Source: Candidatus Bathyarchaeota archaeon BA1
GTDB lineage: Archaea > Thermoproteota > Bathyarchaeia > Bathyarchaeales > Bathyarchaeaceae
NCBI GenBank assembly: GCA_001399805.1
Contig: LIHJ01000078.1
Location: forward strand, 1 to 25,663
Direction: 5' to 3'
DNA: 25,663 bases
Below are positions 8,925 through 15,733 of the stretch, piece after piece. The notes under the pieces are model-generated. The model saw only the letters and a list, made by a program, of their open reading frames with translations. It had not been told where the DNA came from and did no database searches. Position numbers and translations under genes: made by a program. Numbering within the stretch: the first letter of the stretch is position 1; the number at the start of each line of letters is the position of its first letter.

Positions 8925-9014
8925 GTCTAGCGGGCGACAGCCGCTTATACTAGGCCGGACTATACTACCAGGGCAATGCCAGTGGCGCCGAATTTCATAA
9001 TGAGAACACGGTTC

Positions 9015-9022
9015 TACTTAAA
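9015..9022 (-). promoter_or_regulatory. Box A (TATA) for tRNA-Asp
   Basis: TTTAAGTA on the minus strand, 41 nt before the mature 5' end. The identical octamer precedes tRNA-Lys. Confidence 0.6.
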
Positions 9023-9081
9023 TTTTTCATGTCTGAGTTCTCAAATTAACTAAGACTGTTACTTCGAAGTTATTTAACGAA

Positions 9082-9675
9082 TTACAGTTTGAGCCATGTT
9101 CTGATGCCTTTGTTTTGAGATTTTTCGTAGATTTTTGTGGCTGTGGCCATTTCTTCTGTGGCTAGGCCAAGGTTCATGGACATGTGCGTTCCCGTTCGTT
9201 TTCTCGTCCAGCCTTTCTTCCAGTAATGATCTCTCCTAGGTCCGCGTGGACGTTAGGAATGTCTTGAAAGTAGCCTACTGACCTAAGTAGAGGAGCTATT
9301 CTCGGTCATTGGTGCAGAACTTACGCATAGAGTGTATGGCCTCTGGCTTCTAGTAGGAGTCGAAGTTGATGGGCAGGCGAATCCCTCAACCTTGAACCAT
9401 GAGGCCTCGATCAAGGGTTGGGGATGCTTCAGTGCAGGTCCTGCAGTAATCATAATGCCCCATCCTCCACAGCTTTTTTGAATGAGTTGACGGTTATGAA
9501 CCACAAGCCATTTTTTCCGTCATCTCGGAGAAGTATCGCCTCAGATTCACCTATTTATGTTGTAGGCTTTCACCTTCTCTAACCACTTAAAGGCTGTGAC
9601 CAGGGCTTTAAGGTGGCTCTTGCCTTGAACACCACAGCCCATGATGCAGATGGGTGCGCCCGCCCCAGGTTGTTC
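9082..9675 (-). pseudogene. Ornithine cyclodeaminase / mu-crystallin family pseudogene, N-terminus missing
   Basis: Pieces of one protein appear in shifting frames along the minus strand: APICIMGCGVQGKSHLKAL (the NAD-binding glycine motif of the family), then IMITAGPALKHPQPLIEASW, then FDSY-stop-KPEAIHSM, then GYFQDIPNVHADLGEIITGR, and finally MNLGLATEEMATATKIYEKS ending in WLKL and TAA. At least three frameshifts and several nonsense codons are present, including TAG where Trp would be expected after DSY. The region coding for roughly the first 120-130 residues of a normal family member is absent, and the remnant begins next to the 3' end of tRNA-Lys. The gene is dead; the family call is from remembered motifs. 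Confidence 0.75.
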
Positions 9676-9746
9676 AAGATGATGATGTCCATAACGAGAC
9701 TTCTTTGTGATGGTGGCGGGCCCGCCGGGAATTGAACCCGGGACCC

Positions 9747-9776
9747 ATCCCCAGAGAGGAGACGCGCTTCTCTCTT
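9747..9776 (-). other. tRNA-Lys intron 3 (variable region), 30 nt
   Basis: Internal stem AGAGAG/CTCTCT. The central helix ACCC with GGGG gives three pairs plus an A-G. Cuts GG/A and AT/G leave the variable region GGGTC. A one-base shift of the ends would give AGGTC instead. Confidence 0.8.
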
Positions 9777-9782
9777 CCGGGT

Positions 9783-9799
9783 GTCTTCGGACTAATGGT
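9783..9799 (-). other. tRNA-Lys intron 2 (37/38), 17 nt
   Basis: The outer helix is the anticodon stem CCGGG/CCCGG. The central helix is CTTT with GAAG (one wobble). Bulges are TAA and ACA, cut after the second base of each, which gives the loop CTTTTAA. Only an unpaired 10-nt loop remains beyond the central helix. Confidence 0.85.
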
Positions 9800-9811
9800 T
9801 AAAAGCCCGGT

Positions 9812-9828
9812 GCTTTCGGAGCTCCGAC
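9812..9828 (-). other. tRNA-Lys intron 1 (about 25/26), 17 nt
   Basis: Inferred because the D-stem GAGC must be followed by one base and the CCGGG anticodon stem. The ends can shift by up to three bases (repeated AGC). It contains the palindrome TCGGAGCTCCGA. I could not draw a convincing bulge-helix-bulge, so its position is the least certain of the five. Confidence 0.6.
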
Positions 9829-9880
9829 GCTCTTCCTTACTGAGCTACGGGCCCGCCCACTATTTTGGGTTTCATCTTCA

Positions 9881-9888
9881 TACTTAAA
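9881..9888 (-). promoter_or_regulatory. Box A (TATA) for tRNA-Lys
   Basis: TTTAAGTA on the minus strand, 27 nt before the mature 5' end, at the normal archaeal TATA distance and identical to the tRNA-Asp element. Confidence 0.65.
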
Positions 9889-9928
9889 GGTTACATTTGG
9901 TGGAGGCATCAGTAGCTAAACATAGGGG

Positions 9929-9935
9929 TATAAAT
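9929..9935 (+). promoter_or_regulatory. TATA box for the 9992 winged-helix ORF
   Basis: TATAAAT preceded by AGGGG, about 60 nt upstream of the GTG at 9992. Transcription would start near 9957. Confidence 0.4.
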
Positions 9936-9991
9936 CCTTGAATGAAAATTAAAATTTCAATTTCAGCATTATCTTGTTGTGGGGAACCACG

Positions 9992-10267
9992 GTGAAGAGG
10001 CTTTTGAAGGGGTTGTTGGAGGGCTCCGGGTCCATTCCCTCCCTCTTTGCCTTCCACCTGATGAGGGCCTTGGAGCTGATTACGAAGGGGTCTGATGGGC
10101 AGGGGAGGCTTTCCGAGGAGTTGAAGGTAGGCGAAGGGGCAACCCGCACATTGATTAGTCGGTTGAATGCTAGGCTTATCATAATATTCAAGCCAGGATG
10201 TCCGCTTAGCAAAGAGGGAGAAACTTTGGTGGAATGGAGCGCTGGCCGCCGCCTGTACCCTTATTGA
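9992..10267 (+). CDS. Short winged-helix protein (DUF4443-like N-terminal domain)
   Basis: A 91-residue protein from GTG at 9992; TTG codons at 9974 and 9977 are alternatives. It has a winged-helix look: a first helix FAFHLMRALELI, then GRLSEELKVGEGATRTLISR as the helix-turn-helix, then the strand-like PGCPLSKEGETLVE. This pattern resembles the archaeal DUF4443 family, whose members as I recall are about twice as long, so this copy may be truncated after the first domain. It probably binds DNA. It converges on the GPN-loop GTPase with only 12 bases between the stops. The family name is from memory; the HTH reading is firmer. Confidence 0.6.
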   Translation: MKRLLKGLLEGSGSIPSLFAFHLMRALELITKGSDGQGRLSEELKVGEGATRTLISRLNARLIIIFKPGCPLSKEGETLVEWSAGRRLYPY

Positions 10268-10279
10268 GGGCGACGGTGT

Positions 10280-11041
10280 TTAAAGGGTGAACCTTTCCCC
10301 TCCTGTGAAGATGCGCTCCAGCACAGCACTCAGATTGATCATCCCCTCGTTTGTTTTTGCGGAGACTGGTGTCAAGAGGAATTTTAGCCCCAGTCTGTAG
10401 ATGGCGTGCATCATGTCCCGGCTGAGTAGGCGCCTAGTTCCGCTCAGCTTTTCCTCGATGGCGTTTTCTAAAGCATTGGGGTTGGCGGACCAGTCCACGA
10501 TACGATTCATGCCCTCGGGCGATAGTAGGTCACATTTCGACAATACATGCACCTGTGGGACGAGGAAGCGGTTGTATACTGCGGCTGAGAGGAATAGATT
10601 CGAAACATAGTTGAGGGGGTCGGCGGAGAAAACAGAATCAAATAGGTATACGATAGCTTTAGGTTCCTTTGTCAATTCGCTTGCTATGTAAGGCCCGCTG
10701 GCTCTGAAGGCAAAAAGCTCCATCTGCCCAGGGGTATCCACGATAACTATGTCAGACTTGAGGTCCTCAATCTCCTTTCCAAGGCTCTCTGTCTCTTCTG
10801 CGATCAGATCCGCCGCCATCACGAGTGCGCCATTGGGTCCAAGCCCATACCTTTCCATGATGTCCTCAACGCTAATGTAGTTGCGAACATCGACGTCGGG
10901 GGTGTATGGCAAGGTTAGGGCTCCCGGGTCCAAGTTCATGGTGATCACGTTTTGTTTTCCAATTCTCAGCCAATCAGCGAATGCAGCGGTGAGGAGAGAT
11001 TTCCCCGAGCCCGCCGTTCCTATTATGAAGACGATAAACAC
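10280..11041 (-). CDS. GPN-loop GTPase
   Basis: A 253-residue cytoplasmic GTPase of the GPN family, related to eukaryotic Gpn1/XAB1 proteins that assist RNA polymerase II assembly, and to an archaeal structure from Pyrococcus. Motifs in order: Walker A GTAGSGKS (8-15), the signature GPN at 68-70, DTPGQ (102-106), SKCD (168-171) in place of NKxD, and PVSAK near the C-terminus. Length and order are normal. The start is GTG at 11041, with GAGGT about 9 nt upstream. The gene is on the same strand as rpoB and rpoA1 but separated by the tRNA and pseudogene region, so any link with polymerase assembly is from family knowledge, not from operon structure. Confidence 0.93.
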   Translation of the reverse strand: MFIVFIIGTAGSGKSLLTAAFADWLRIGKQNVITMNLDPGALTLPYTPDVDVRNYISVEDIMERYGLGPNGALVMAADLIAEETESLGKEIEDLKSDIVIVDTPGQMELFAFRASGPYIASELTKEPKAIVYLFDSVFSADPLNYVSNLFLSAAVYNRFLVPQVHVLSKCDLLSPEGMNRIVDWSANPNALENAIEEKLSGTRRLLSRDMMHAIYRLGLKFLLTPVSAKTNEGMINLSAVLERIFTGGERFTL

Positions 11042-11110
11042 TCGAGATACCTCGTCGTGGTAAATACTTCTGGATGGTTGCTTTATGATATTACTGTATA
11101 TCGTTTACTC

Positions 11111-11493
11111 TTATTCCGTTAGAATAATGTTTTGGTATTTAACAGCTTTTTCTATGAAATCCATGGTTTCTTCTACTTGTTTTGTTTTACGTTTCGTTTG
11201 AAGATATGGTTTTATTGTTTTTAAGAACGTGTATGCTTTTTTGACCCCGTTTATTTTGACTCTGAATTGATTTCTTTTACTGGATATATGCCAATTCCAG
11301 CATTCCAATGGAAATAAGCTTTCAGAAAGAGGTGGATTTTGTTTATGACTTCCTTTTCTTTTTGGTCTATAATGATGTTAGCATTGAGTCTATTTCTTTC
11401 GTCTATCCATGCTTTTGGGTATCCTTCTCCATCAAAGAATCCAGCTAACCATTCCCATGTTATTTCTTTTTGCGGAATGTTTTCCTTAGCCAT
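11111..11493 (-). pseudogene. Frameshifted single-motif LAGLIDADG endonuclease
   Basis: A gene of about 127 codons in two overlapping frames. The first part starts at ATG 11493, with GAGG upstream, and contains EITWEWLAGFFDGEGY, one clear LAGLIDADG motif, then IIIDQKEKEVINKIHLFL. After YPVK the sense continues in another frame as RNQFRVKINGVKKAYTFL to EKAVKYQNIILTE and a TAA. The break falls in a run of A residues near 11275, so one missing A explains it: either a real frameshift or a sequencing or assembly error. With one motif the intact enzyme would act as a homodimer. It stands free between the GPN GTPase and the gene at 11618; I see no host intron around it. Confidence 0.75.
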
Positions 11494-11617
11494 GTTGAAG
11501 CCTCGTCTTGATGGTTGCTTGGCACCCGGATTGTCCATCATCTTGCTTCAGCGTCTAGCCTGCGACCCTCATCGCAACCATGAAACAGTAGTTAACACTG
11601 GAGTTAAAGATTTTTCG

Positions 11618-12022
11618 GTGAGGGAAGACGATTTAAGGGAAGATACGAGTTCAGAAATCTATTTATCGGAAAATGGTGTTTTTTACGTGGTGCACAAGGT
11701 GGCTGAGGTTAAACCTTATTACTATGTCAGATTTCGTTGGTGGGGGACTCACGACCTCAAAAAACTGGCTGAACAACTGAAGGAGCATTTCTCCGTGATT
11801 CAGCCTCTCTTACCCAGCAGAAAGGAAGAGCCCGAATTGAGCCTTTACAGGGGCCAAAGGGAGGAAATCGAGGTCAAAGCCGATACCCTGTCAGCTGTCC
11901 TCTCAGCCAACAGAGCCATCCTATTTCAAAAGGAGGGAGCTCCACTCACCAGAAGGGACACGGGTCTGAGGGAGACCATCTTAGATTTGTACCCTCATAG
12001 TCGCCCAACACCCTTCCCCTGA
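11618..12022 (+). CDS. Conserved-looking small protein of unknown function
   Basis: A 134-residue ORF starting at GTG 11618, with GGAG about 15 nt upstream. The frame is open further upstream but there overlaps the endonuclease gene on the other strand, so the start is uncertain. The sequence has a YYYVRFRWWGTHDLKKLAEQ stretch that looks like a beta strand and helix, a charged middle and an ARG-LYS-rich end. No signal peptide or membrane segment. It ends 144 nt from the convergent molybdopterin-domain gene. I do not recognise a family. The amino-acid composition and the lack of a competing ORF support it as real. Confidence 0.55.
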   Translation: MREDDLREDTSSEIYLSENGVFYVVHKVAEVKPYYYVRFRWWGTHDLKKLAEQLKEHFSVIQPLLPSRKEEPELSLYRGQREEIEVKADTLSAVLSANRAILFQKEGAPLTRRDTGLRETILDLYPHSRPTPFP

Positions 12023-12166
12023 GGGTTCAGCGAAGAGCCCAAGTTTGAGACCGAGGGAAGTTAGGCGTGAAGAAATTGTCACTTGTCAGTTTATGGAAGG
12101 TTCAATCGGTAATTTTATGGGAGAAGTCGGCCATGGGCTCAGGTCTCTTGTTCAGTTGACGTTTGG

Positions 12167-12979
12167 CTATGTTGGTTTAGTTTTTCCACCTTTTGTTTGG
12201 ATCATTTCTGAGATTTGCGTGAGGGCCTTGCTCACCCTGCTTTTAGCTACGCTGGAATCCTCGGCGGTGGTGGAGAGGTGCAACTCTATATGGGGAACCT
12301 TCTCCGCGCCTCTAGGGTGGGACTTGATGTAAACGTAGGGGTTTTCATGCATCACCCGATCGATCAGGGGGGCGAGGTCCGACTCCATGACCCCCGTCAC
12401 GTAGAGGCTGGCTTCAAAAAACGTAACATCGCCGGTAGCCCGCTTTAGAAGGGGCACCACTGAATCCTCAAAAATGGCCATCATCTCAGATGGGACCCCG
12501 GGCAAAGCTATGATGGTCGTCTCATTGTGCTTCATGATCACACCGGGCGCGGTCCCCACGGGGTTAAACAGGGGATCGGCCCCTTTGGGTAGCTTCGCCA
12601 TCTTTAATCGGGGCGGGGTCAAATCCAGCCTCTCCATCCGACCCTCCTCCACAAACCTTCGGTACTTTCCCTCCACCATCCCTAGAGCCCCATCCTGAAA
12701 TTCTAAGGGGCAACCCAGCGCCTTGGCAACGCCCTCCAACGTCTTATCATCGAACGTTGGACCGAGTCCCCCCGTGGTGATGATGAAGCTGGGGTTGCGT
12801 TGAATCGCCTCTCGCATGGCGCTGGAGATCTCATCCACATCATCGCCCACGGTATTGATGCGGCGCACACTCAGCCCGAGGGCTGTGATCCTTTTGGCGA
12901 GCCATTGCGCATTCGTGTTCAGGACCTTGCCTATCAGAAGCTCGTTTCCAACACAAACGATCTCTACTGGGTAAAGCAT
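12167..12979 (-). CDS. CinA/MoeA-type molybdopterin-binding-domain protein
   Basis: A 270-residue protein with the MoCF-biosynthesis fold found at the N-terminus of CinA and in archaeal stand-alone relatives often named nicotinamide mononucleotide deamidase-related. Visible motifs are EIVCVGNELLIGKVLNTNA at the N-terminus, TTGGLGPTFDDKT (68-80) and LPGVPSEM (159-166). The CinA C-terminal deamidase domain is absent. I chose ATG 12979 over the upstream ATG at 13009 because homologues begin near the EIVCVG strand, AGGG lies 6 nt before it, and a TATATG element sits about 30 nt upstream. The domain call is secure. The biochemical activity is unsettled for this short form: molybdopterin binding or pyridine nucleotide repair are both possible. 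Confidence 0.88.
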   Translation of the reverse strand: MLYPVEIVCVGNELLIGKVLNTNAQWLAKRITALGLSVRRINTVGDDVDEISSAMREAIQRNPSFIITTGGLGPTFDDKTLEGVAKALGCPLEFQDGALGMVEGKYRRFVEEGRMERLDLTPPRLKMAKLPKGADPLFNPVGTAPGVIMKHNETTIIALPGVPSEMMAIFEDSVVPLLKRATGDVTFFEASLYVTGVMESDLAPLIDRVMHENPYVYIKSHPRGAEKVPHIELHLSTTAEDSSVAKSRVSKALTQISEMIQTKGGKTKPT

Positions 12980-13086
12980 TGTGATCCCTGGCCATCTTAA
13001 TTTCAACATATATTGAGCGTGATTTGATAATAACTCTTCGCTAGATGATTGGCTGTTTTAAAGTTGCCTACGCAAATAGTTACACG

Positions 13087-13268
13087 CTATATCGGCAGAT
13101 TCATGATCTCCTTAAGATTGTGAATGGAAAAGTCAGGGGGGTTGCTTGCCTTAAATTTTCAACGGAGCTGAAGCCGTGGTTACCGCAACTGTCATTATGC
13201 CAGCTTCCTTGCCGGAAAAATATCGGTTGGGGTGTCGCCCACATACATGGCTTCGTTGGGTTTTATAG
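13087..13268 (-). pseudogene. 3' remnant of a HAD-family phosphatase
   Basis: The minus strand reads KPNEAMYVGDTPTDIFPARK, the third HAD motif (GDxxxD), then in a shifted frame EAGIMTVAVTTASAPLK, a stop, and in the first register PPDFSIHNLKEIMNLPI to TAG. This is the C-terminal third of a phosphoglycolate-phosphatase-like HAD protein, with at least two frameshifts and one nonsense codon. The 5' part is missing: it breaks off at about 13270, where the IS200/IS605-like hairpin segment begins. Confidence 0.7.
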
Positions 13269-13283
13269 AAACTAGCCAGAAAG

Positions 13284-13304
13284 CCCACGTGCTTCAGCCG
13301 TGGG
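13284..13304. repeat. IS-type hairpin 1
   Basis: CCCACG, loop of nine, CGTGGG: a six-pair stem next to the truncated HAD gene. Confidence 0.7.
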
Positions 13305-13547
13305 GTGGATGGCCTAAACCTTAAATTTTTCGACGTCCACTTCTCCCTTGGGCTGAGGGATTAGCCTCGGGGTCGACGCCCAAACGGGGTTTAGTCTCCG
13401 CTGAAGCCAGCGAGCCCAACGGCTGGTCTGTTGGGTGGGGGCTGGCGTGACACAGCCCTGAAGGGTCGGCGAGGCAGGCAGGAGCCAGATGAACACGATT
13501 CAACCCCTGCAAAGCCTCCTCAACCTTCCGTGAAGGCCCTGAGGAAG

Positions 13548-13567
13548 CCCACGAATCCATTCGTGGG
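13548..13567. repeat. IS-type hairpin 2
   Basis: CCCACGAATCCATTCGTGGG: a perfect eight-pair stem with a four-base loop. Its flanks resemble those of hairpin 1. Confidence 0.75.
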
Positions 13568-13599
13568 AGGATGTCACGTGATAATGTAGGTAAACACCT

Positions 13600-13935
13600 C
13601 ACTGTCAGTTTTGGATCGAAGGATGTGGCCCAAGGCTGAGCTGGCTTTGGTCAACAATATCAGAGGTCCGTGGATCACGTCCCACTCAACCTAAGTTAGC
13701 TCGTTAGGTGGGTCAGCTTGTAGATTTTTTCCTCAGTTTGCGTGTGTGCGCACATACTCTATCAGTTCTAATATGATGTCAAAACAGAGTTCTCTTTAAC
13801 CCCTTGGGTCATTAGGCTTAGAAAAATGTGCAGACACCCCGTAGAAAATTTGCATCTGGTCATGCCCTTGCGACATGAAGATGCCGAAGGTCGTGTCTAT
13901 CAGGCGCGAAAATTGAAAGATCATGCGTTTACATG
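13600..13935. other. 336 bases with nothing recognisable
   Basis: Only short ORFs with no family resemblance on either strand. This may be the unrecognisable remainder of the disrupted HAD gene or of the insertion element. Confidence 0.4.
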
Positions 13936-15282
13936 TTACTTTCCATACTTCATTAGCCTTTTCATTAACTCCTTCCTTTTTTCAGAAGAGATTGTTATTT
14001 CATTTTCCTTTGTTATGTAACTTTTTTCATCTATGAGTATTATTCTATTTGGCTCAAGATCATTGTTTAGGCACACATTGGGTCCAACTATGCTATGTGG
14101 GCCAACCCTCACGCCTGGCATAAGACAAGCGTTTATACCAGTTTTACAGTTGTCAGCCACTATCGCGCCGAATTTATCTCTTCCAGAGTCTATCTCCTTG
14201 TCATTTATCTTTAATTTTATGCTCTTTTCATCGAATCTGAAGTTCGCGGTTATGGTTCCAGCACCAAATGAGCAATTGTCAGAGATAATCGAGTCGCCGA
14301 CATAGTTCATGTGAAACCAGCAATCGTCACCGATCAAGCAGTGCTTGATCTCACTCGAAAAACCTACGACACAATTATTTCCGATAGAAGAGGAATCCCA
14401 GATCAAGCTATTATTCCCAATTAGACTGTTTGAACCAATGTAGCATGGCCCCCTTATGCAAGCGCCCTCAAGAATTTTAGTACCCTGCCTAATCCAAACA
14501 TTTCCCTCAACCTTCGCCTTATCCGAAGCTTCCACATCATCCTCGATTATCGGTTTTTTGATGTATTTACCCATTAAATATTCGTTTATGGTAAAAAGGT
14601 CCCAGGGATATTTGTAAGCCGCAAAGAATCCATCATAGCTGACGGCTTTAACAATATTTTTGTCTTCGATGAATTTTTGAATGGCATCCTCATATTGGTG
14701 ATCTGACACGGGGACCTTTTTGAAGTAATCGAAGATCTTTTTGGTCATTAAATAAGCTCCGATCACAGCTAAACTGCTTGGCTCCTGCCCCTTCGGCGGT
14801 TTTTCAACGAACTTTGTTACGTTATCGTTCTGTATTTGAATGATGCCAAACTTCCAAGTCTCCTCAACAGGTTTACAGGAAAGAACCATGTCTGTGCTGC
14901 CCTCTTTGAACCGCTTCATCATATTCTCTATCAGCGGACTTTCAAAAACATCATCAGCATTCACAACAAAGAAATTATCCTCGACAAAACCCATCGCTGT
15001 CTCCAGCGCATTTGCCATTCCCAACGCCTCTTTCTGAAACGTATACTCTATATTAACTCCAAGGTTGCTGCCATCTCCAAGGTAATCCCTAATCTGCTCC
15101 CCATTGTGACCTATCACAATGATGAAATCCCCTAAGCCAGCTCCTTTCATGGCTTCGATAACGTATTGAATCAAGGGTTTTCCCAAAATCTTAAACATGG
15201 GTTTTGGTTTATTCACCGCCAAGGGGAAAACCCTTCTCCCAGTCCCGCCAGCAAGTATAACACAGGAAAGGTTTGGGCGCAT
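13936..15282 (-). CDS. Sugar-1-phosphate nucleotidyltransferase with left-handed beta-helix (RfbA/GlmU-like)
   Basis: A 448-residue enzyme with two domains. Residues about 1-240 form the nucleotidyltransferase: CVILAGGTGRRVFPL with KPKPM shortly after is the NTP-binding loop, and NADDVFES gives the metal-binding Asp. Residues about 250-430 are hexapeptide repeats of a left-handed beta-helix, such as IGSNSLIGNNSLIWDSSSIG. This is the layout of archaeal bifunctional pyrophosphorylase/acetyltransferases that make UDP-GlcNAc or dTDP-glucose. Substrate cannot be fixed by eye. I chose ATG 15282 because AGG motifs start just after it and a TTTAAATA box lies about 28 nt upstream, which fits leaderless transcription; an upstream extension to 15339 looks non-coding. 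Likely role: activated sugars for glycans or N-glycosylation. Confidence 0.9.
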   Translation of the reverse strand: MRPNLSCVILAGGTGRRVFPLAVNKPKPMFKILGKPLIQYVIEAMKGAGLGDFIIVIGHNGEQIRDYLGDGSNLGVNIEYTFQKEALGMANALETAMGFVEDNFFVVNADDVFESPLIENMMKRFKEGSTDMVLSCKPVEETWKFGIIQIQNDNVTKFVEKPPKGQEPSSLAVIGAYLMTKKIFDYFKKVPVSDHQYEDAIQKFIEDKNIVKAVSYDGFFAAYKYPWDLFTINEYLMGKYIKKPIIEDDVEASDKAKVEGNVWIRQGTKILEGACIRGPCYIGSNSLIGNNSLIWDSSSIGNNCVVGFSSEIKHCLIGDDCWFHMNYVGDSIISDNCSFGAGTITANFRFDEKSIKLKINDKEIDSGRDKFGAIVADNCKTGINACLMPGVRVGPHSIVGPNVCLNNDLEPNRIILIDEKSYITKENEITISSEKRKELMKRLMKYGK

Positions 15283-15304
15283 GATTTGTAATGGGCATTT
15301 CCTG

Positions 15305-15544
15305 TTATTTAAAGTGGCGGTTTGCCAATTCTTCTGCACGTGTGAGGAAGTTTCTTAGTTGTGTTTCGGTCATTCTTAGGAGTATCTGGTTTGCTTGCTC
15401 TGAGGTTACGTATTTGCCGAAGAGCATCTCGAGGACTTTGTAGCGCTAGCTCAGCTGCTGGCTTTTCCTACTCGTCGCGGCGGCAATAGCGTTCAGCCCC
15501 ACAATGCTCTTCTTGAGCGGGAAAACGTAACTAGCGTGCGCTAA
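15305..15544 (-). pseudogene. Unidentified ORF remnant interrupted by one TAG
   Basis: One minus-strand frame reads LAHASYVFPLKKSIVGLNAI through SRKSQQLS, then TAG at 15448-15446, then RYKVLEMLFGKYVTSEQANQ through RNFLTRAEELANRHFK and TAA. Both sides look protein-like and stay in the same frame, so this is probably the end of a decayed gene. A 40-residue ORF from ATG 15427 could be expressed alone. The TAA overlaps the TATA box of the nucleotidyltransferase gene. Family not recognised. Confidence 0.4.
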
Positions 15545-15562
15545 ACATGACCGATTCAAAAA

Positions 15563-15652
15563 GACCACAATGTGGTTTTTATCCACACAGGCGGAACCCC
15601 AGCGCTATTCGCCTACAAGAAAGAGTTAGTGAGATGTGTCTGGCTAGGGTGA
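15563..15652 (+). pseudogene. C-terminal fragment of a D-cysteine desulfhydrase / ACC deaminase-family protein
   Basis: The plus strand reads DHNVVFIHTGGTPALFAYKK, then 9 more residues and TGA. This matches the conserved C-terminal block of PLP-dependent D-cysteine desulfhydrases (FxHTGGxxxLFAY). No upstream part of the gene is visible, so it is a gene relic. Confidence 0.65.
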
Positions 15653-15733
15653 GGCCAGAACTTCCACTTTGACTTTGTTTTTGAGGCTGGCTATTGAATG
15701 CCATTATGGGCGCAGAAGCGCCTTACTGACGTG

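Larger units (their letters stand above)
8836..8974 (-). tRNA. tRNA-Asp(GUC) with two introns, CCA encoded
   Basis: Excising two inserts (30 nt and 31 nt) leaves a 78-nt tRNA including an encoded CCA. The acceptor stem GCCCTGG pairs with CCAGGGC, the discriminator is G, the D-stem is GUAU/GUAU with two wobbles, the anticodon stem AGCGG/CCGCT closes loop CTGTCGC with anticodon GTC (8938-8936), and the T-stem CCGGG/CCCGG closes TTCAAAT. The variable region is four bases, AGAC. Without removing the second insert the 3' acceptor strand does not pair. A TTTAAGTA box A lies about 41 nt upstream of base 1, so a short 5' leader needing RNase P is expected. Elements are typical of archaeal tRNA-Asp (G73, GUC). 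Confidence 0.93.
9714..9854 (-). tRNA. tRNA-Lys(UUU) with three introns, CCA encoded
   Basis: Removing inserts of 17, 17 and 30 nt leaves a 77-nt tRNA with encoded CCA. The acceptor stem GGGCCCG/CGGGCCC is perfect, discriminator G, D-stem GCTC/GAGC, base 26 A, anticodon stem CCGGG/CCCGG, loop CTTTTAA with anticodon TTT (9803-9801), variable region GGGTC, and T-stem CCGGG/CCCGG. Body sequence matches archaeal tRNA-Lys as I remember it. The TTTAAGTA box A at 9881-9888 is 27 nt upstream. Intron 2 sits at the canonical 37/38 site; the others are non-canonical. A second possible anticodon stem, TCGGA/TCCGA, exists in the precursor but would leave an impossible 7-nt intron. Confidence 0.92.
13281..13573 (-). 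mobile_element. IS200/IS605-like end segment bounded by two related hairpins
   Basis: Two hairpins with the same core, AAGCCCACG...CGTGGG followed by a GGATG-like motif, lie about 265 nt apart in direct orientation. On the minus strand both read like the right-end hairpin of archaeal IS200/IS605 elements. Between them, minus-strand frames rich in Pro, Ala and Gly, ending in GEVDVEKFKV and a stop at 13314, could be the tail of TnpB, but no zinc ribbon or catalytic motif is seen. It is either a decayed element, a non-autonomous miniature, or two nested ends. The element truncates the HAD gene. Confidence 0.5.

Noticed and set aside
9380..9420. TAG codon in place of Trp as a possible pyrrolysine or readthrough site
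   Set aside because: The same gene has several frameshifts and other stops, so it is simply a pseudogene.
9783..9828. Alternative anticodon stem TCGGA/TCCGA for tRNA-Lys with the same CTTTTAA loop
   Set aside because: It would need introns of 17 and only 7 nt, the latter too short for archaeal splicing. The CCGGG/CCCGG reading gives a good bulge-helix-bulge at 37/38.
11339..11617. Upstream extension of the small plus-strand gene at 11618
   Set aside because: It lies opposite the LAGLIDADG endonuclease, whose translation is convincing; the extension is an antisense shadow.
13310..13730. Possible structured RNA (RNase P RNA or SRP RNA), suggested by the GC-rich, hairpin-rich sequence
   Set aside because: The conserved cores of neither RNA could be found on either strand; the IS-like hairpins explain the structure better.
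15441..15450. Readthrough of TAG in the 15305-15544 ORF
   Set aside because: No other recoding signal is visible and the neighbouring sequence is gene debris, so decay is the simpler explanation.
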